Source: Salinicola salarius (lineage in GTDB: Bacteria > Pseudomonadota > Gammaproteobacteria > Pseudomonadales > Halomonadaceae). From it: 64,000 nucleotides of DNA. A program made the position numbers and the translations under genes. The DNA lies in contig NZ_PZJT01000002.1 of the NCBI RefSeq assembly GCF_003206135.1, forward strand, positions 234,483 through 298,482, read 5' to 3'. Positions 18,806 to 28,863 of the stretch are shown piece after piece. Each line of letters begins with the position of its first letter. Positions within the stretch are counted from its first letter, which is position 1. The notes beneath the pieces were generated by a model. That model saw nothing but the letters and a program-made list of their open reading frames with translations. It made no database searches and was not told the DNA's origin.

Positions 18806-20155
18806 ATGATCGAAGTCAAACGAGGCCTGGACCTTCCCGTTGCCGGGGCGCCGGAGCAGCGTATCGACGACGGGCGCGCCGTGCGCCATGTCGCGCTGCT
18901 CGGGTCCGACTATGTCGGCATGAAGCCGACCATGGAGGTCCGTGAAGGCGATCGCGTGAAGCGGGGCCAGGTGTTGTTCACCGACAAGAAAGTGGCCGGG
19001 GTTCGCTATACAGCTCCCGGCGCCGGCGAGGTGGTCGCGATCAACCGGGGCGAGAAGCGTCGCCTGCTGTCGGTGGTCATCAAGCTCGACGAGGAAGAGC
19101 AGAGCGAAGCCTTCACGGCCCACGGCGTGGATGGGTTGGCGTCGCTTTCACGGTCGCAGGTGGTCGATCAACTGGTCGAGTCCGGCTTGTGGACGGCGCT
19201 GAGAACGAGGCCCTTTTCCCGCGTGCCGGAACTCGGCGCGGTGCCGGCCGACATCTTCGTGACGGCCATCGATACGCATCCGCTGTCGGCCGATCCCACG
19301 GTGATCATCGACGCCGATAGCGACGCCTTCCGCCAGGGGCTGCAGGTCATCCGTCACCTGACGCCCGGCCGGGTCTTCGTGACTCGCCGCGGCAACGCGA
19401 CGCTACCGGGCGATGATCTGGAGGGCGTTCAGGCCGAGGGCTTCGAGGGGCTCCATCCGGCAGGCCTGGTGGGTACGCATATCCACTATCTCTCGCCGGT
19501 CGGGCTGCAGCGTCAGGTATGGCATCTCGACTGTCAGGACGTGATCGCCATCGGCAAGCTGTTCGCCGAGGGGCGCTTCGATCCGACCCGCGTGGTCGCC
19601 ATCGGCGGGCCGCGAGCCAAGAATCCGCGCCTGGTCCGCACCCGTCTGGGGGCCAGCAGCGAAGAGCTGCTCGAAGGCGAGATCGAGAAACCGGAAGATA
19701 CCCGCGTCATCTCCGGATCCATCTTCGGCGGTACGCAGTGCGAGGGAAGTCGCCAGTTCCTGGGGCGTTTCCACCGTCAGTTCTCGCTGCTGGAAGAGGG
19801 CAACAAGCGCGCCTTCATGGGCTGGCTGTCGCCCGGTCGCAACCGTCATTCGGTCATGGGGATCTACGTCTCCCAGTTCCTGGGACTGCCCAACTACGCA
19901 CCCAATACGTCGACCAACGGATCCGAGCGTGCCATGGTGCCGATCGGCGCCTACGAGAAGGTCATGCCGCTGGATATCATGCCGACCCAGCTGCTGCGCT
20001 CGTTGATCGTCGGCGACATCGAATCGGCCATGCAGCTCGGCTGCCTGGAGCTGGATGAAGAAGACCTCTCGCTGTGCACCTACGTGTGCCCCGGCAAGTA
20101 CGAGTACGGTCCCATCCTGCGCGACAACCTGACCATGATCGAGAAAGAGGCCTGA
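18806..20155 (+). CDS. nqrA: Na+-translocating NADH:quinone reductase subunit A
   Basis: A 449-residue soluble subunit of the sodium-pumping NADH dehydrogenase, docked to NqrB on the cytoplasmic side. The family N-terminus [14 protein letters not shown] fixes the start at ATG 18806, although the frame is open 58 codons further upstream and the ribosome site is weak. It carries the RnfC-like barrel region ([23 protein letters not shown]) and ends with [16 protein letters not shown]. First gene of an uninterrupted eight-gene operon; nqrB starts two bases after its stop. Confidence 0.96.
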   Translation: MIEVKRGLDLPVAGAPEQRIDDGRAVRHVALLGSDYVGMKPTMEVREGDRVKRGQVLFTDKKVAGVRYTAPGAGEVVAINRGEKRRLLSVVIKLDEEEQSEAFTAHGVDGLASLSRSQVVDQLVESGLWTALRTRPFSRVPELGAVPADIFVTAIDTHPLSADPTVIIDADSDAFRQGLQVIRHLTPGRVFVTRRGNATLPGDDLEGVQAEGFEGLHPAGLVGTHIHYLSPVGLQRQVWHLDCQDVIAIGKLFAEGRFDPTRVVAIGGPRAKNPRLVRTRLGASSEELLEGEIEKPEDTRVISGSIFGGTQCEGSRQFLGRFHRQFSLLEEGNKRAFMGWLSPGRNRHSVMGIYVSQFLGLPNYAPNTSTNGSERAMVPIGAYEKVMPLDIMPTQLLRSLIVGDIESAMQLGCLELDEEDLSLCTYVCPGKYEYGPILRDNLTMIEKEA

Positions 20156-20157
20156 TG

Positions 20158-21390
20158 ATGGGGATTCGCAATACGCTCGACAAGCTGGAGCCTCATTTCG
20201 AGAAGGGCGGCAAGTACGAGAAGTTCTACGCGCTCTACGAGGCGGTCGATACGATCTTCTATTCGCCCCCCAGCGTCACCAAAAGCATGACTCACGTGCG
20301 CGACGGGATCGACCTGAAGCGCATCATGATCACGGTCTGGGCCTGTACGTTCCCGGCCATGTTCTTCGGCATGTACAACGCAGGCCTTCAGGCCAACCTG
20401 GCGATTGCCGATGGCTTCGGTGCGATCGCTGGCTGGCGTGAAGCGGTGACCATGGCGCTGGCGGGGAGTCACGACCCGGGCAGCATCTGGGCCAATTTCG
20501 TGCTGGGGGCGACCTACTTCCTGCCGATCTATCTGGTGACCTTCGTCGTGGGCGGCTTCTGGGAAGTCCTGTTCGCGGTCAAGCGTGGCCATGAAGTCAA
20601 CGAAGGCTTCTTCGTGACGTCGGTGCTGTTCGCGCTGACGCTGCCGGCGACCATCCCGCTGTGGCAGGTAGCGCTGGGCATTACCTTCGGCGTGGTGATC
20701 GGCAAGGAAATCTTCGGTGGAACCGGCAAGAATTTCCTCAACCCGGCACTGACCGGCCGCGCTTTCCTCTATTTCGCGTATCCGGCCCAGATCTCCGGTG
20801 ATAGCGTATGGGTCCCGGCCGATGGCTATACCGGTGCCACAGCGCTGTCCAACGCCGCGCTCAACGGCATGGAAGGCCTGCATCAGCAGTACAGCTGGTG
20901 GGATGCCTTCTTCGGCTTCATCCAGGGGTCCGTGGGGGAAACCTCGACGCTGGCGATCCTGATCGGTGCGGCGATACTGCTGCTGACGCGCATCGCTTCC
21001 TGGCGCATCATGGCGGGTGTCATGATCGGCATGATCCTGACCGCATCGCTGTTCAACGCTATCGGTTCCGACAGCAACCCGATGTTCGCGATGCCGTGGT
21101 ACTGGCATCTGGTACTGGGTGGCTTCGCCTTCGGCATGGTGTTCATGGCAACCGATCCCGTATCGGCGTCGATGACCAATAACGGCAAGCTGATCTTCGG
21201 CGCGCTGATCGGTGTGATGACCGTGCTGATCCGTGTGGTCAACCCGGCCTTCCCCGAGGGCATCATGCTGGCAATCCTGTTTGCCAACCTGTTCGCGCCA
21301 TTGATCGATCACATTTTCGTACAGGCGAATATCAAGCGGCGCCAAAAGCGGCTTTCAGCGCTGGCGTCCACCGAGAAGGAGGCTGTCTGA
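20158..21390 (+). CDS. nqrB: Na+-translocating NADH:quinone reductase subunit B
   Basis: A 410-residue integral membrane subunit with about ten hydrophobic helices; it holds covalently bound FMN and part of the sodium path. The flavin attachment motif DGYTGATAL places the modified threonine at T228, in line with T236 of Vibrio. Two ATG codons overlap at 20155 and 20158; the second has better spacing from GAGG and matches the usual MG start. The gene overlaps nqrC by one base. Confidence 0.96.
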   Translation: MGIRNTLDKLEPHFEKGGKYEKFYALYEAVDTIFYSPPSVTKSMTHVRDGIDLKRIMITVWACTFPAMFFGMYNAGLQANLAIADGFGAIAGWREAVTMALAGSHDPGSIWANFVLGATYFLPIYLVTFVVGGFWEVLFAVKRGHEVNEGFFVTSVLFALTLPATIPLWQVALGITFGVVIGKEIFGGTGKNFLNPALTGRAFLYFAYPAQISGDSVWVPADGYTGATALSNAALNGMEGLHQQYSWWDAFFGFIQGSVGETSTLAILIGAAILLLTRIASWRIMAGVMIGMILTASLFNAIGSDSNPMFAMPWYWHLVLGGFAFGMVFMATDPVSASMTNNGKLIFGALIGVMTVLIRVVNPAFPEGIMLAILFANLFAPLIDHIFVQANIKRRQKRLSALASTEKEAV

Positions 21391-22166
21391 TGGCGAGCAA
21401 CAACTCGATCAAGAAGACGCTGATCGTCGCATTTTCCCTCTGCGTCATCTGCTCGGTGGTCGTCTCGTCCGCGGCCGTGGTGTTGAAGCCGAAGCAGTTG
21501 CAGAACCAGGCGCTGGACCGCAAGAGCAACATCCTGCAGGTGACCGAACTCTACAAGCCGGGCGATGATGTCGAAGAGAAGTACGCCGAGCTGATCACGC
21601 CACGCGTGGTCAACCTCGAAACCGGCGAGTATTCCGACGATCTGGATCCGAATACCTACGATCAGTTCGACGCCGCCAGAGATCCGGCAACGTCGCGCAC
21701 GCTGTCGGGCGATGACGATATCGCGGGTATCGGGCGCCAGGAGAAGTTCTCCACCGTCTATCTGGTCGGTGATCCCGACGACCCAGACCAGATCGTCATG
21801 CCGATTCGCGGCCAGGGATTGTGGGGGCTGATGGAAGGCTTCTTGTCCGTGCGCGGCGATGGCAATACCATCGTGGGGCTTTCCTACTACGACCAGTCCG
21901 AAACCCCGGGCCTGGGCGGCGAGGTCGACAACCCGCGCTGGAAGGCGAAGTGGGATGGCAAAAAGATCTACGAGGATGGCGACTACCAGGATCCTCAGAT
22001 CCAACTCGTGAAAGGCGGTGCCAGCGGCGAGTACGAAGTCGATGCGCTGTCGGGAGCCTCGCTTACCAGCCGAGGCGTCACCAACATGTTGCGGTTCTGG
22101 CTGAGTAACGAGGGCTATGCCCCGTACCTCGCCCGATTCCATGACGATTCCCAAGGAGGAGCGTGA
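21390..22166 (+). CDS. nqrC: Na+-translocating NADH:quinone reductase subunit C
   Basis: A 258-residue subunit with one N-terminal membrane helix ([20 protein letters not shown]) and a periplasmic FMN-binding domain. The attachment motif reads [12 protein letters not shown], so the residue at the normal flavin-bearing position is serine 224 (codon TCG at 22059-22061) instead of the usual threonine. ApbE-type flavin transferases accept a Thr/Ser position, so function is probably kept. The rest of the protein, including [12 protein letters not shown] and SETPGLGGE, is conventional. It starts at ATG 21390 inside the nqrB stop. Confidence 0.95.
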   Translation: MASNNSIKKTLIVAFSLCVICSVVVSSAAVVLKPKQLQNQALDRKSNILQVTELYKPGDDVEEKYAELITPRVVNLETGEYSDDLDPNTYDQFDAARDPATSRTLSGDDDIAGIGRQEKFSTVYLVGDPDDPDQIVMPIRGQGLWGLMEGFLSVRGDGNTIVGLSYYDQSETPGLGGEVDNPRWKAKWDGKKIYEDGDYQDPQIQLVKGGASGEYEVDALSGASLTSRGVTNMLRFWLSNEGYAPYLARFHDDSQGGA

Positions 22167-22168
22167 AG

Positions 22169-22849
22169 ATGGCTACGGACTCCGTAAAAGACGTCGTTCT
22201 ATCACCAGTCTTCAAGAACAACCCGATCGCCCTGCAGGTACTGGGGATCTGTTCTGCGCTGGCGGTGACCAACTCCATGAGCGTATCGCTGGTCATGGGG
22301 CTCGCGGTCATTGCCGTGACGGCCTTCTCCAGCATGTTCGTCTCGCTGATCCGCAATCACATTCCGTCGTCGATCCGCATCATCGTGCAGATGACGATCA
22401 TCGCGTCGCTGGTCATCGTGGTCGATCAGGTGCTGCGTGCCTATGCCTATGACATGTCCAAGCAGCTGTCGGTGTTCGTCGGCCTGATCATCACCAACTG
22501 TATCGTCATGGGGCGCGCGGAAGCCTACGCCATGCAGAACGGCCCGGTGATGAGCTTTCTCGACGGCGTCGGCAACGGACTCGGCTATGCCGTCATCCTG
22601 CTGATCGTCGGCTTCGTTCGCGAGTTGCTGGGGTCAGGCAGCGTGTTTGGCCTGACCATCCTGCCGACGGTTCAGAACGGTGGCTGGTACGTGCCCAATG
22701 GCTTGATGCTGCTGCCGCCTTCGGCATTCTTCGTCATCGGCCTGCTGATCTGGGTGCTGCGTACACTCAATCCGGAGCAGGTCGAGAAGACGGAATACCG
22801 TATCGTTGCCAACAGCAAGGCCAAGATCAAGGAGACTGCCAATGTTTGA
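22169..22849 (+). CDS. nqrD: Na+-translocating NADH:quinone reductase subunit D
   Basis: A 226-residue membrane subunit with six predicted helices, homologous to NqrE and RnfA/E. The conserved half-helix cysteine is in [18 protein letters not shown] 22169 lies nine bases after a strong AAGGAGG, better than GTG 22163, which is only three bases from it. The start lies just after the nqrC stop. Confidence 0.96.
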   Translation: MATDSVKDVVLSPVFKNNPIALQVLGICSALAVTNSMSVSLVMGLAVIAVTAFSSMFVSLIRNHIPSSIRIIVQMTIIASLVIVVDQVLRAYAYDMSKQLSVFVGLIITNCIVMGRAEAYAMQNGPVMSFLDGVGNGLGYAVILLIVGFVRELLGSGSVFGLTILPTVQNGGWYVPNGLMLLPPSAFFVIGLLIWVLRTLNPEQVEKTEYRIVANSKAKIKETANV

Positions 22850-23462
22850 ACACTATCTCAGCCTGTTCGTGAAGGCGGTCTTCGTCGAGAACATGGCCTT
22901 GGCATTCTTCCTGGGCATGTGTACGTTCCTGGCCGTCTCCAAGAAGATTTCTTCCGCCATCGGTCTGGGCATCGCCGTCGTCGTCGTCCTGACCATCACG
23001 GTGCCGGTCAATAACCTGATTCTCAATTACCTGCTCAAGGCGGGGGCATTGAGCTGGACTGGCCTCGAAGGTGCCGAGAACATCGACCTCAGCTTCCTGG
23101 GCCTTTTGAGCTATATCGGCGTCATCGCGGCGATCGTCCAGATCCTCGAGATGTTCCTCGACAAGTTCGTGCCGGCGCTCTACAACGCACTGGGCGTTTT
23201 CCTGCCGCTGATCACCGTCAACTGCGCCATCATGGGTGCCTCGCTGTTCATGGTTCAGCGTGACTACACCTTCGGCGAGTCGGTGATCTATGGTGCCGGC
23301 GCGGGTGCTGGCTGGGCGCTGGCGATCATGGCGCTCGCGGGTATCCGCGAAAAGCTCAAGTACAGTGATGTGCCCGGCAGTCTGCAGGGACTGGGGATCA
23401 CGTTCATCACGGCCGGTCTGATGTCGTTGGGCTTCATGTCCTTCTCCGGCATCCAGCTTTGA
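22842..23462 (+). CDS. nqrE: Na+-translocating NADH:quinone reductase subunit E
   Basis: A 206-residue membrane subunit forming an inverted pair with NqrD. Conserved cysteine segments are in [13 protein letters not shown] and [13 protein letters not shown], which in the Vibrio enzyme hold an iron centre together with NqrD. It starts at ATG 22842 after AAGGAG and overlaps nqrD by eight bases, so translation is coupled. About 60 bases separate it from nqrF. Confidence 0.96.
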   Translation: MFEHYLSLFVKAVFVENMALAFFLGMCTFLAVSKKISSAIGLGIAVVVVLTITVPVNNLILNYLLKAGALSWTGLEGAENIDLSFLGLLSYIGVIAAIVQILEMFLDKFVPALYNALGVFLPLITVNCAIMGASLFMVQRDYTFGESVIYGAGAGAGWALAIMALAGIREKLKYSDVPGSLQGLGITFITAGLMSLGFMSFSGIQL

Positions 23463-23525
23463 CGCCAGCAAGACCCATGGCGTCCAGGCAACGACATCAA
23501 CGCAACAAGGAAATAGGAACCCGAC

Positions 23526-24758
23526 ATGGTTGATACATCCATCATCGTGCTCGGCGTCGTCATGTTCACCGTGATCGTGCTGGGGCTGGTGGCGGTCATC
23601 CTGGCCGCGCGCAGCCGGCTGGTCAGCAGCGGTGACGTGGCGATCGAGATCAATGGCGACCCTGACAACACCGTGACGACACAGGCCGGGGGCAAGCTGC
23701 TTCAGACGCTGGCCGCCAACGGCATCTTTCTGTCGTCGGCCTGCGGCGGCGGCGGCTCCTGCGCGCAGTGCAAGTGCCAGGTGAGCGAAGGCGGCGGCTC
23801 CATCCTGCCGACCGAAGAGTCTCACTTCACTCTGCGCGAGAAGAAGGAAGGCTGGCGCCTTTCCTGCCAGGTGCCGGTCAAGCAGGACATGAAGATCCGT
23901 GTCCCGGATGAGGTCTTTGGCGTCAAGAAGTGGGAATGCGAGGTCATCGAGAATCCCAACGTCGCGACCTTCATCAAGGAGCTGAACCTGAAGCTGCCGG
24001 AAGGCGAAGAAGTGGCCTTCCGTGCCGGTGGCTACGTGCAGTTGGTGGCGCCGCCCTACGACGTGAAGTTCTCCGATTTCGATATCGAGGAGCAGTATCG
24101 CGGCGACTGGGAGAACTTCGGGCTGTTCAACCTCACGCACAAGAACGACGAAGAGGTGATCCGCGCCTACTCGATGGCGAACTATCCCGAAGAGAAAGGG
24201 ATCCTCAAGTTCAACATCCGTATCGCGACGCCGCCCCCGAAATCCAGCCATCCGCCGGGGCTGATGTCGACCTACGTCTTCAGCCTGAAGCCGGGCGACA
24301 AGGTGACCGTCATGGGGCCGTTCGGTGAATTCTTCGCCAAGGATACCGACGCGGAGATGGTGTTCATCGGCGGCGGTGCGGGCATGGCGCCGATGCGCAG
24401 CCACATCTTCGATCAGCTCAAGCGACTGAAATCCACGCGCAAGATGTCGTTCTGGTACGGCGCACGCTCCTGGCGCGAGACGTTCTACAACGAAGAGTAC
24501 GATCAGCTGGCCGAAGAGTTCGACAACTTCGAATGGCATCTAGCGCTCTCCGATCCGCAGCCGGAGGATAATTGGGAAGGGCCGACCGGGTTCATTCACA
24601 ATGTGCTCTATGAGAACTATCTCAAGGATCACCCGGCGCCCGAGGACTGCGAGTACTACATGTGTGGGCCGCCGATGATGAATGCCTCGGTGATCAAGAT
24701 GCTGACCGATATGGGCGTCGAGCCCGAAAACATCATGCTGGATGATTTCGGCGGATGA
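23526..24758 (+). CDS. nqrF: Na+-translocating NADH:quinone reductase subunit F
   Basis: A 410-residue NADH-oxidising subunit. One N-terminal membrane helix anchors it; then comes a 2Fe-2S ferredoxin domain with C73, C79, C82 and C114, then FAD-binding (RAYSMANYP) and NADH-binding ([24 protein letters not shown]) domains. The C-terminus MLDDFGG is typical. The start follows AAGGAAATAGG. The apbE gene overlaps its stop by four bases. Confidence 0.97.
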   Translation: MVDTSIIVLGVVMFTVIVLGLVAVILAARSRLVSSGDVAIEINGDPDNTVTTQAGGKLLQTLAANGIFLSSACGGGGSCAQCKCQVSEGGGSILPTEESHFTLREKKEGWRLSCQVPVKQDMKIRVPDEVFGVKKWECEVIENPNVATFIKELNLKLPEGEEVAFRAGGYVQLVAPPYDVKFSDFDIEEQYRGDWENFGLFNLTHKNDEEVIRAYSMANYPEEKGILKFNIRIATPPPKSSHPPGLMSTYVFSLKPGDKVTVMGPFGEFFAKDTDAEMVFIGGGAGMAPMRSHIFDQLKRLKSTRKMSFWYGARSWRETFYNEEYDQLAEEFDNFEWHLALSDPQPEDNWEGPTGFIHNVLYENYLKDHPAPEDCEYYMCGPPMMNASVIKMLTDMGVEPENIMLDDFGG

Positions 24759-25810
24759 TCCAACGGCTTGAGCGCCGAGTGACGGGGCCGATCCTTCTGG
24801 GGTTGGCCCTGTTGCTATTCGCACTGCTGGCCGGGTGCGAGCGCGAACCTCAATCCTACCGGCTGGAAGGGCCGATTTTCGGCACCGGATTTCACGTGAC
24901 CTTCTACGGTGACTACGACGACGAACAGCTCGACAGGATCGAGCATTCGGTCAAGGATGCACTGCATCGCGTCGACCGCCTGATGTCGACCTACAAGCCC
25001 GATTCCGAGCTGTCACGCTTCAATCAGGCAGCAGTGGGCGAGCCGTTCGAGCTCTCCCCGGAGACGGCCGAAGTGATTCGGGAAGCGATCCGCGTGGGTG
25101 ACATGTCCAGCGGTGCTTTCGATGTCACGGTCGGATCGGCCGTCAACCTCTGGGGCTTTGGCCCGGATAAGCACCCGGATCGCGTGCCCAGTGACGACGA
25201 GATCGCGGCAGCGCTGAAGGAAGTCGATTATCGGGCTCTCCAGCTCGATGGCGATACGCTGACCAAGACCAAGCCGGTCTACGTGGATCTTTCCGGTATT
25301 GCCAAAGGCTACGGTGTCGACGCGGTCGCCCGGGCGCTGGACGACCTGGGGGTGAGCCGATACCTGGTCGAGGTGGGCGGCGAAATTCGTACACGAGGCG
25401 ACAAGCCCGGCGACCAGCCTTGGCGGATCGCGGTGGAAAAGCCGGTCTCGAACGAACGTAGCGTGCAGCGTATCATTGAGCTGGATGATTCGGCAGTGGC
25501 GACATCGGGTGACTATCGCAACTATTTCGAAAGCGATGGCAAGCGTTATTCTCACACCATCGATCCGCGGACTGGTCGCCCGATCACCCACCATCTGGTT
25601 TCCGTGACAGTGATCACGGCTGACTGCATGACCGCCGACGCCTTGGCGACAGCCATCGATGTGTTGGGCCCAGACGCTGGTTATGCCATGGCCGAGCGTG
25701 AAAACCTGGCGGTCTATCTCGTTGTCAAAACGCCGGAAGGCTTCGAAACGCGTGTATCCACGGCGTTTCAAAACTATCTCAAAGATTCGGAAGAGGAGAA
25801 TCAGTCATGA
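24755..25810 (+). CDS. apbE: FAD:protein FMN transferase ApbE, lipoprotein
   Basis: A 351-residue periplasmic flavin transferase that attaches FMN to NqrB and NqrC. A lipobox LAGC at about residues 25-28 ends the signal peptide, so it is membrane tethered. Family motifs are present: [37 protein letters not shown] and [12 protein letters not shown]. It lies in the nqr operon, overlapping both neighbours by four bases, which fits its job exactly. Confidence 0.95.
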   Translation: MIQRLERRVTGPILLGLALLLFALLAGCEREPQSYRLEGPIFGTGFHVTFYGDYDDEQLDRIEHSVKDALHRVDRLMSTYKPDSELSRFNQAAVGEPFELSPETAEVIREAIRVGDMSSGAFDVTVGSAVNLWGFGPDKHPDRVPSDDEIAAALKEVDYRALQLDGDTLTKTKPVYVDLSGIAKGYGVDAVARALDDLGVSRYLVEVGGEIRTRGDKPGDQPWRIAVEKPVSNERSVQRIIELDDSAVATSGDYRNYFESDGKRYSHTIDPRTGRPITHHLVSVTVITADCMTADALATAIDVLGPDAGYAMAERENLAVYLVVKTPEGFETRVSTAFQNYLKDSEEENQS

Positions 25811-26064
25811 CGATCTGGATTCTGGCCTTCGCCATCATGCTGCTGTTGGTAGGCGGCATGGCGATTGGCGTCATCCTCGGACGCAAGCCCATTGCCGGTT
25901 CCTGCGGTGGCCTCAATACCCTCGGTCTCAAGAACGGATGCGAGATCTGCGGCGGCAACGACGAGGTCTGTGAAGAAGAGAGTCGCAAGAATGTCGCTGG
26001 TGCGCGCCGGCGCAGCGATGAAAATCGCGGCGCGGATCTGGGCTACAACGCCGTCAAGCGCTGA
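25807..26064 (+). CDS. nqrM: Na+-NQR maturation protein NqrM (DUF539)
   Basis: An 85-residue protein with one N-terminal membrane helix and a cluster of four cysteines in GSCGG, CEICGG and EVCEE. NqrM is needed to load the iron centre between NqrD and NqrE. It overlaps apbE by four bases and is the last gene of the nqr operon. The basic, polar tail (ARRRSDENRG) is longer than the membrane segment needs but within the family range. Confidence 0.92.
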   Translation: MTIWILAFAIMLLLVGGMAIGVILGRKPIAGSCGGLNTLGLKNGCEICGGNDEVCEEESRKNVAGARRRSDENRGADLGYNAVKR

Positions 26065-26148
26065 GTAGCGGCAGTATTGGGTTCGTTTGTCGGTCGCCAC
26101 GATCCAATCAGGTCGTACCAGCCATCATGTAAGGAGTAGGCGAAGCAA

Positions 26149-27540
26149 ATGGCAGTTCACAACTATGACGTCGTGGTCATCGGCTCGGGGCCCGCAGGCG
26201 AGAGTGCCGCGATCAATGCGGCGAAACATGGCAAGCGGGTTGCCATTGTCGAGCGGCAGTCGTCCGTCGGTGGCAACTGCACGCACTGGGGAACGATTCC
26301 TTCCAAGGCGCTGCGGCATCAGGTCAAGCAGATCATGCAGTTCAATACCAACCGCATGTTCCGTGATATCGGTGAGCCGCGCTGGTTTTCGTTCCCCAAG
26401 GTGCTCGAGCGTTCTCGCGTGACGATCGACCAGCAGGTCGAACTGCGTACCAAGTTTTACTCGCGTAATCGCATCGATCTGTTTTTCGGCGTGGCACGCT
26501 TTCGCGACGAACATACCGTCGTCGTGCGGGACAATCATGAAGGTGCGGAAGAGCTCAGCGCTCCTCAATTCGTGATCGCCACCGGATCACGGCCTTATCG
26601 TCCGGCCGACGTCAACTTTCGTCACCCGCGCATTTACTGCTCGGACACCATTCTCGGCCTGTCGCATACCCCGCGGACGCTGATCATCTATGGCGCCGGG
26701 GTAATCGGCTCGGAGTATGCTTCCATCTTCTCCGGCCTGGGCGTCAAGGTCGATCTTATCGACACCCGCGAGCGCCTGCTCTCCTTCCTCGATGACGAAA
26801 TCAGCGATGCGCTCTCCTATGAGCTGCGCAACAACGGCGTGCTGATTCGTCACAACGAAGAGTACCGTAGCGTCGAGGGCGACGAGGCCGGCGTGGTGGT
26901 CAACCTGGAATCCGGCAAGCGGCTTCGTGCCGACGCCTTCCTCTGGGCCAACGGTCGTACCGGCAATACCGACGATCTGGGTCTCGAGAACATCGGTCTC
27001 GAGCCCAACGGCCGCGGTCAGTTGCAGGTCGACGGCCACTACCGCACCCAGATCCCGCACATCTACGCGGTGGGCGACGTGATCGGCTGGCCGAGCCTGG
27101 CGAGTGCGGCCTACGATCAGGGGCGCAGCGCCAGCGATGAATTTCTCGGCGAGGATTTCCGCTTCGTCGATGATATTCCCACCGGGATCTACACCATTCC
27201 CGAGATCAGTTCCGTGGGCAAGACCGAGCGGGAGCTGACCGAAGCCAAGGTGCCTTACGAGGTCGCCCAGGCCTTTTTCAAGGATACCGCACGCGCGCAG
27301 ATTACCGGCGACACGGCGGGCATGCTCAAGATCCTGTTCCATCGCGAAACGCTGGAAATCCTGGGGATTCACTGCTTCGGCGACCAAGCCTCCGAGATCG
27401 TCCATATCGGCCAGGCGATCATGCAGCAGAAGGGCGAAGCCAATACGCTACGCTACTTCATCAATACCACATTCAATTATCCCACCATGGCTGAAGCCTA
27501 CCGAATCGCTGCCCAGAACGGTTTGAACCGACTTTTCTGA
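26149..27540 (+). CDS. sthA: Soluble (Si-specific) pyridine nucleotide transhydrogenase
   Basis: A 463-residue FAD enzyme that exchanges reducing equivalents between NADPH and NADH. It starts after AAGGAG. The N-terminal FAD motif is [16 protein letters not shown]; the redox site reads [14 protein letters not shown], with only one of the two cysteines of related disulfide oxidoreductases, which is the hallmark of SthA. The NAD(P) motif [14 protein letters not shown] and the dimerisation domain ending in [12 protein letters not shown] follow. Its position after nqrM matches Pseudomonas. Confidence 0.96.
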   Translation: MAVHNYDVVVIGSGPAGESAAINAAKHGKRVAIVERQSSVGGNCTHWGTIPSKALRHQVKQIMQFNTNRMFRDIGEPRWFSFPKVLERSRVTIDQQVELRTKFYSRNRIDLFFGVARFRDEHTVVVRDNHEGAEELSAPQFVIATGSRPYRPADVNFRHPRIYCSDTILGLSHTPRTLIIYGAGVIGSEYASIFSGLGVKVDLIDTRERLLSFLDDEISDALSYELRNNGVLIRHNEEYRSVEGDEAGVVVNLESGKRLRADAFLWANGRTGNTDDLGLENIGLEPNGRGQLQVDGHYRTQIPHIYAVGDVIGWPSLASAAYDQGRSASDEFLGEDFRFVDDIPTGIYTIPEISSVGKTERELTEAKVPYEVAQAFFKDTARAQITGDTAGMLKILFHRETLEILGIHCFGDQASEIVHIGQAIMQQKGEANTLRYFINTTFNYPTMAEAYRIAAQNGLNRLF

Positions 27541-27560
27541 GTGGCCGGCCTGATCGTCGT

Positions 27561-27610
27561 TCGCCCCTGAATTGCAGCCTTGTTATCGAGGCTTCGCGAG
27601 TCAGGGGCGA
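27561..27610. terminator. Structured hairpin between convergent sthA and tus-like genes
   Basis: TCGCCCCTGA (27561-27570) and TCAGGGGCGA (27601-27610) are perfect inverted repeats with an inner GCCT/AGGC stem in the loop. No long T run follows on either side, so factor-independent termination is not certain. It lies 20 bases after the sthA stop. Confidence 0.5.
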
Positions 27611-27690
27611 CGGCGTTTCTGGTGGCTCGTTTCCTGCAGGGTAGGGGAACGCTGACAATCCGCGTTGCGCCACCTGGGGCTGGGTAGCGG

Positions 27691-28626
27691 TCAGGCTTGC
27701 GGATCGTTGCTGCCGCTGTCAGTGTCCTGCTCGCGCTGCTTGTCGAGCGCGATCTGCAGCGCCGGGTTGCGATAGCGGTAGACGCGCAAGCTTTTCAGGA
27801 AGACATCGTCCTCCAGTCGCTGATCGGAACGGCGTGCACGGGTTCGCGTTGCTGGCGGCCGTACCGGTGGATCGTTGAGATGTGGCATCTTCAGCGCCGG
27901 GTCCGGAATGAACAGCGGCAAGGGCAGGTTCATGGCGCGTCGCATTCGACCATCCGCCAGCGCTTCGCGGAAGAAGAGATTCGCCCGCATCACCGGTGCC
28001 TGCTGCTGGATCTGCGCCAGTGGCTCGCCATCTGGTATATCGGCGAGCTTGCGCAGCTGGATCTGAATGTGGGATGCCGACAGGTCCATCTGCTTCAATC
28101 TGGCTTCCGCGTCGGCCACGCTCATGCGCTTGATCGAGCGGCCGCTGGTATACCACGCCAGCCTGATCCGCGATAGCGGCGCGTCGGCAATGGGCACCTG
28201 ACGCCAGCACTGCTTGAGATGGAGGCGGGCGAGCCCTTGGCCACGCAGATGATCATGCAGCACCGGGTGCCGGAAAGGCAGCACAGCCTTGGCCTCGGTG
28301 ATGAGTCGAGGGGCGGATTGGCGAATGCGTTTCAGCGTTGCGGCGAATCGCGCCTTGCCGAGGTTGACCGTCTGGACGGCTTCCATGATCGTCGGCGTTG
28401 CGACGACCACACCAATGTAATTGCGCGTCTCGCGGCCGTCCTGTCCGTCCTGATACCAGAAGTCGGTCAGTGCGCGGCGTAGCCATTGCGCATCGACCGT
28501 CGTCTCGCCCAATGCCCAGGCGGGTGTCGGATTGTTGGCATAGACCGTTGCCAGCTGTTCGACCGCCTCGATCAGACGATCGAAATCGGATTCCAGCTCG
28601 GCCAGCAAGCGATACTGCAGTTCCAT
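27691..28626 (-). CDS. tus: Tus-like DNA replication terminus site-binding protein
   Basis: A 311-residue basic protein, almost the same length as E. coli Tus (309). Start ATG 28626 follows AGGAG at seven bases. Similarity to remembered Tus sequence runs along the chain: an N-terminal helical segment, RIRLAWYTSGRSIKRMS against the Tus segment RFGWANKHIIKNLHRD, an Arg/Gln-rich stretch before AMNLPLPLFI against ACPTPLIAL, and a C-terminal beta segment (LKSLRVYRYR against LIIPRLHLYV). Tus binds Ter sites and arrests forks from one side. I did not find a convincing Ter sequence next to the gene. Family assignment is by eye and is moderately sure. Confidence 0.6.
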   Translation of the reverse strand: MELQYRLLAELESDFDRLIEAVEQLATVYANNPTPAWALGETTVDAQWLRRALTDFWYQDGQDGRETRNYIGVVVATPTIMEAVQTVNLGKARFAATLKRIRQSAPRLITEAKAVLPFRHPVLHDHLRGQGLARLHLKQCWRQVPIADAPLSRIRLAWYTSGRSIKRMSVADAEARLKQMDLSASHIQIQLRKLADIPDGEPLAQIQQQAPVMRANLFFREALADGRMRRAMNLPLPLFIPDPALKMPHLNDPPVRPPATRTRARRSDQRLEDDVFLKSLRVYRYRNPALQIALDKQREQDTDSGSNDPQA

Positions 28627-28742
28627 GGGGCGTCTCCTGAAGACAGATATCGATTTATACCGTTATCTTTCTTGGTGCGTCTACCCATTGGCGATGTTTT
28701 CTTCCGCAAGGAAGCAAGGAAAAGAGGGGGCATGCAGAGAGA

Positions 28743-28814
28743 AGGTCGTCCAGGAAGAACGTCATTTAGAGAGGACGAGCATTTAGAGGGAATGATCGTC
28801 TAGAAAATCGACCG
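28743..28814. repeat. Degenerate tandem repeat, ~18-bp unit, about 4 copies
   Basis: Four successive blocks of about 18 bases can be aligned on a shared core such as TTTAGAG: 28743-28760, 28761-28778 (GTCATTTAGAGAGGACGA), 28779-28796 (GCATTTAGAGGGAATGAT) and 28797-28814. The middle two are clearest. It lies in the spacer between aguB and the tus-like gene. Confidence 0.6.
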
Positions 28815-28823
28815 TCTTGCGCC

Positions 28824-28849
28824 GCTGCCATCGCCGGAACGATGGCAGC
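28824..28849 (-). terminator. Stem-loop downstream of aguB
   Basis: GCTGCCATCG and CGATGGCAGC form a perfect ten-base stem with a six-base loop, 15 bases past the aguB stop. There is no T run, so it may be a mRNA 3' end stabiliser or a Rho-assisted end instead of a simple terminator. Confidence 0.5.
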
Positions 28850-28863
28850 AGCGACGAACGCTA

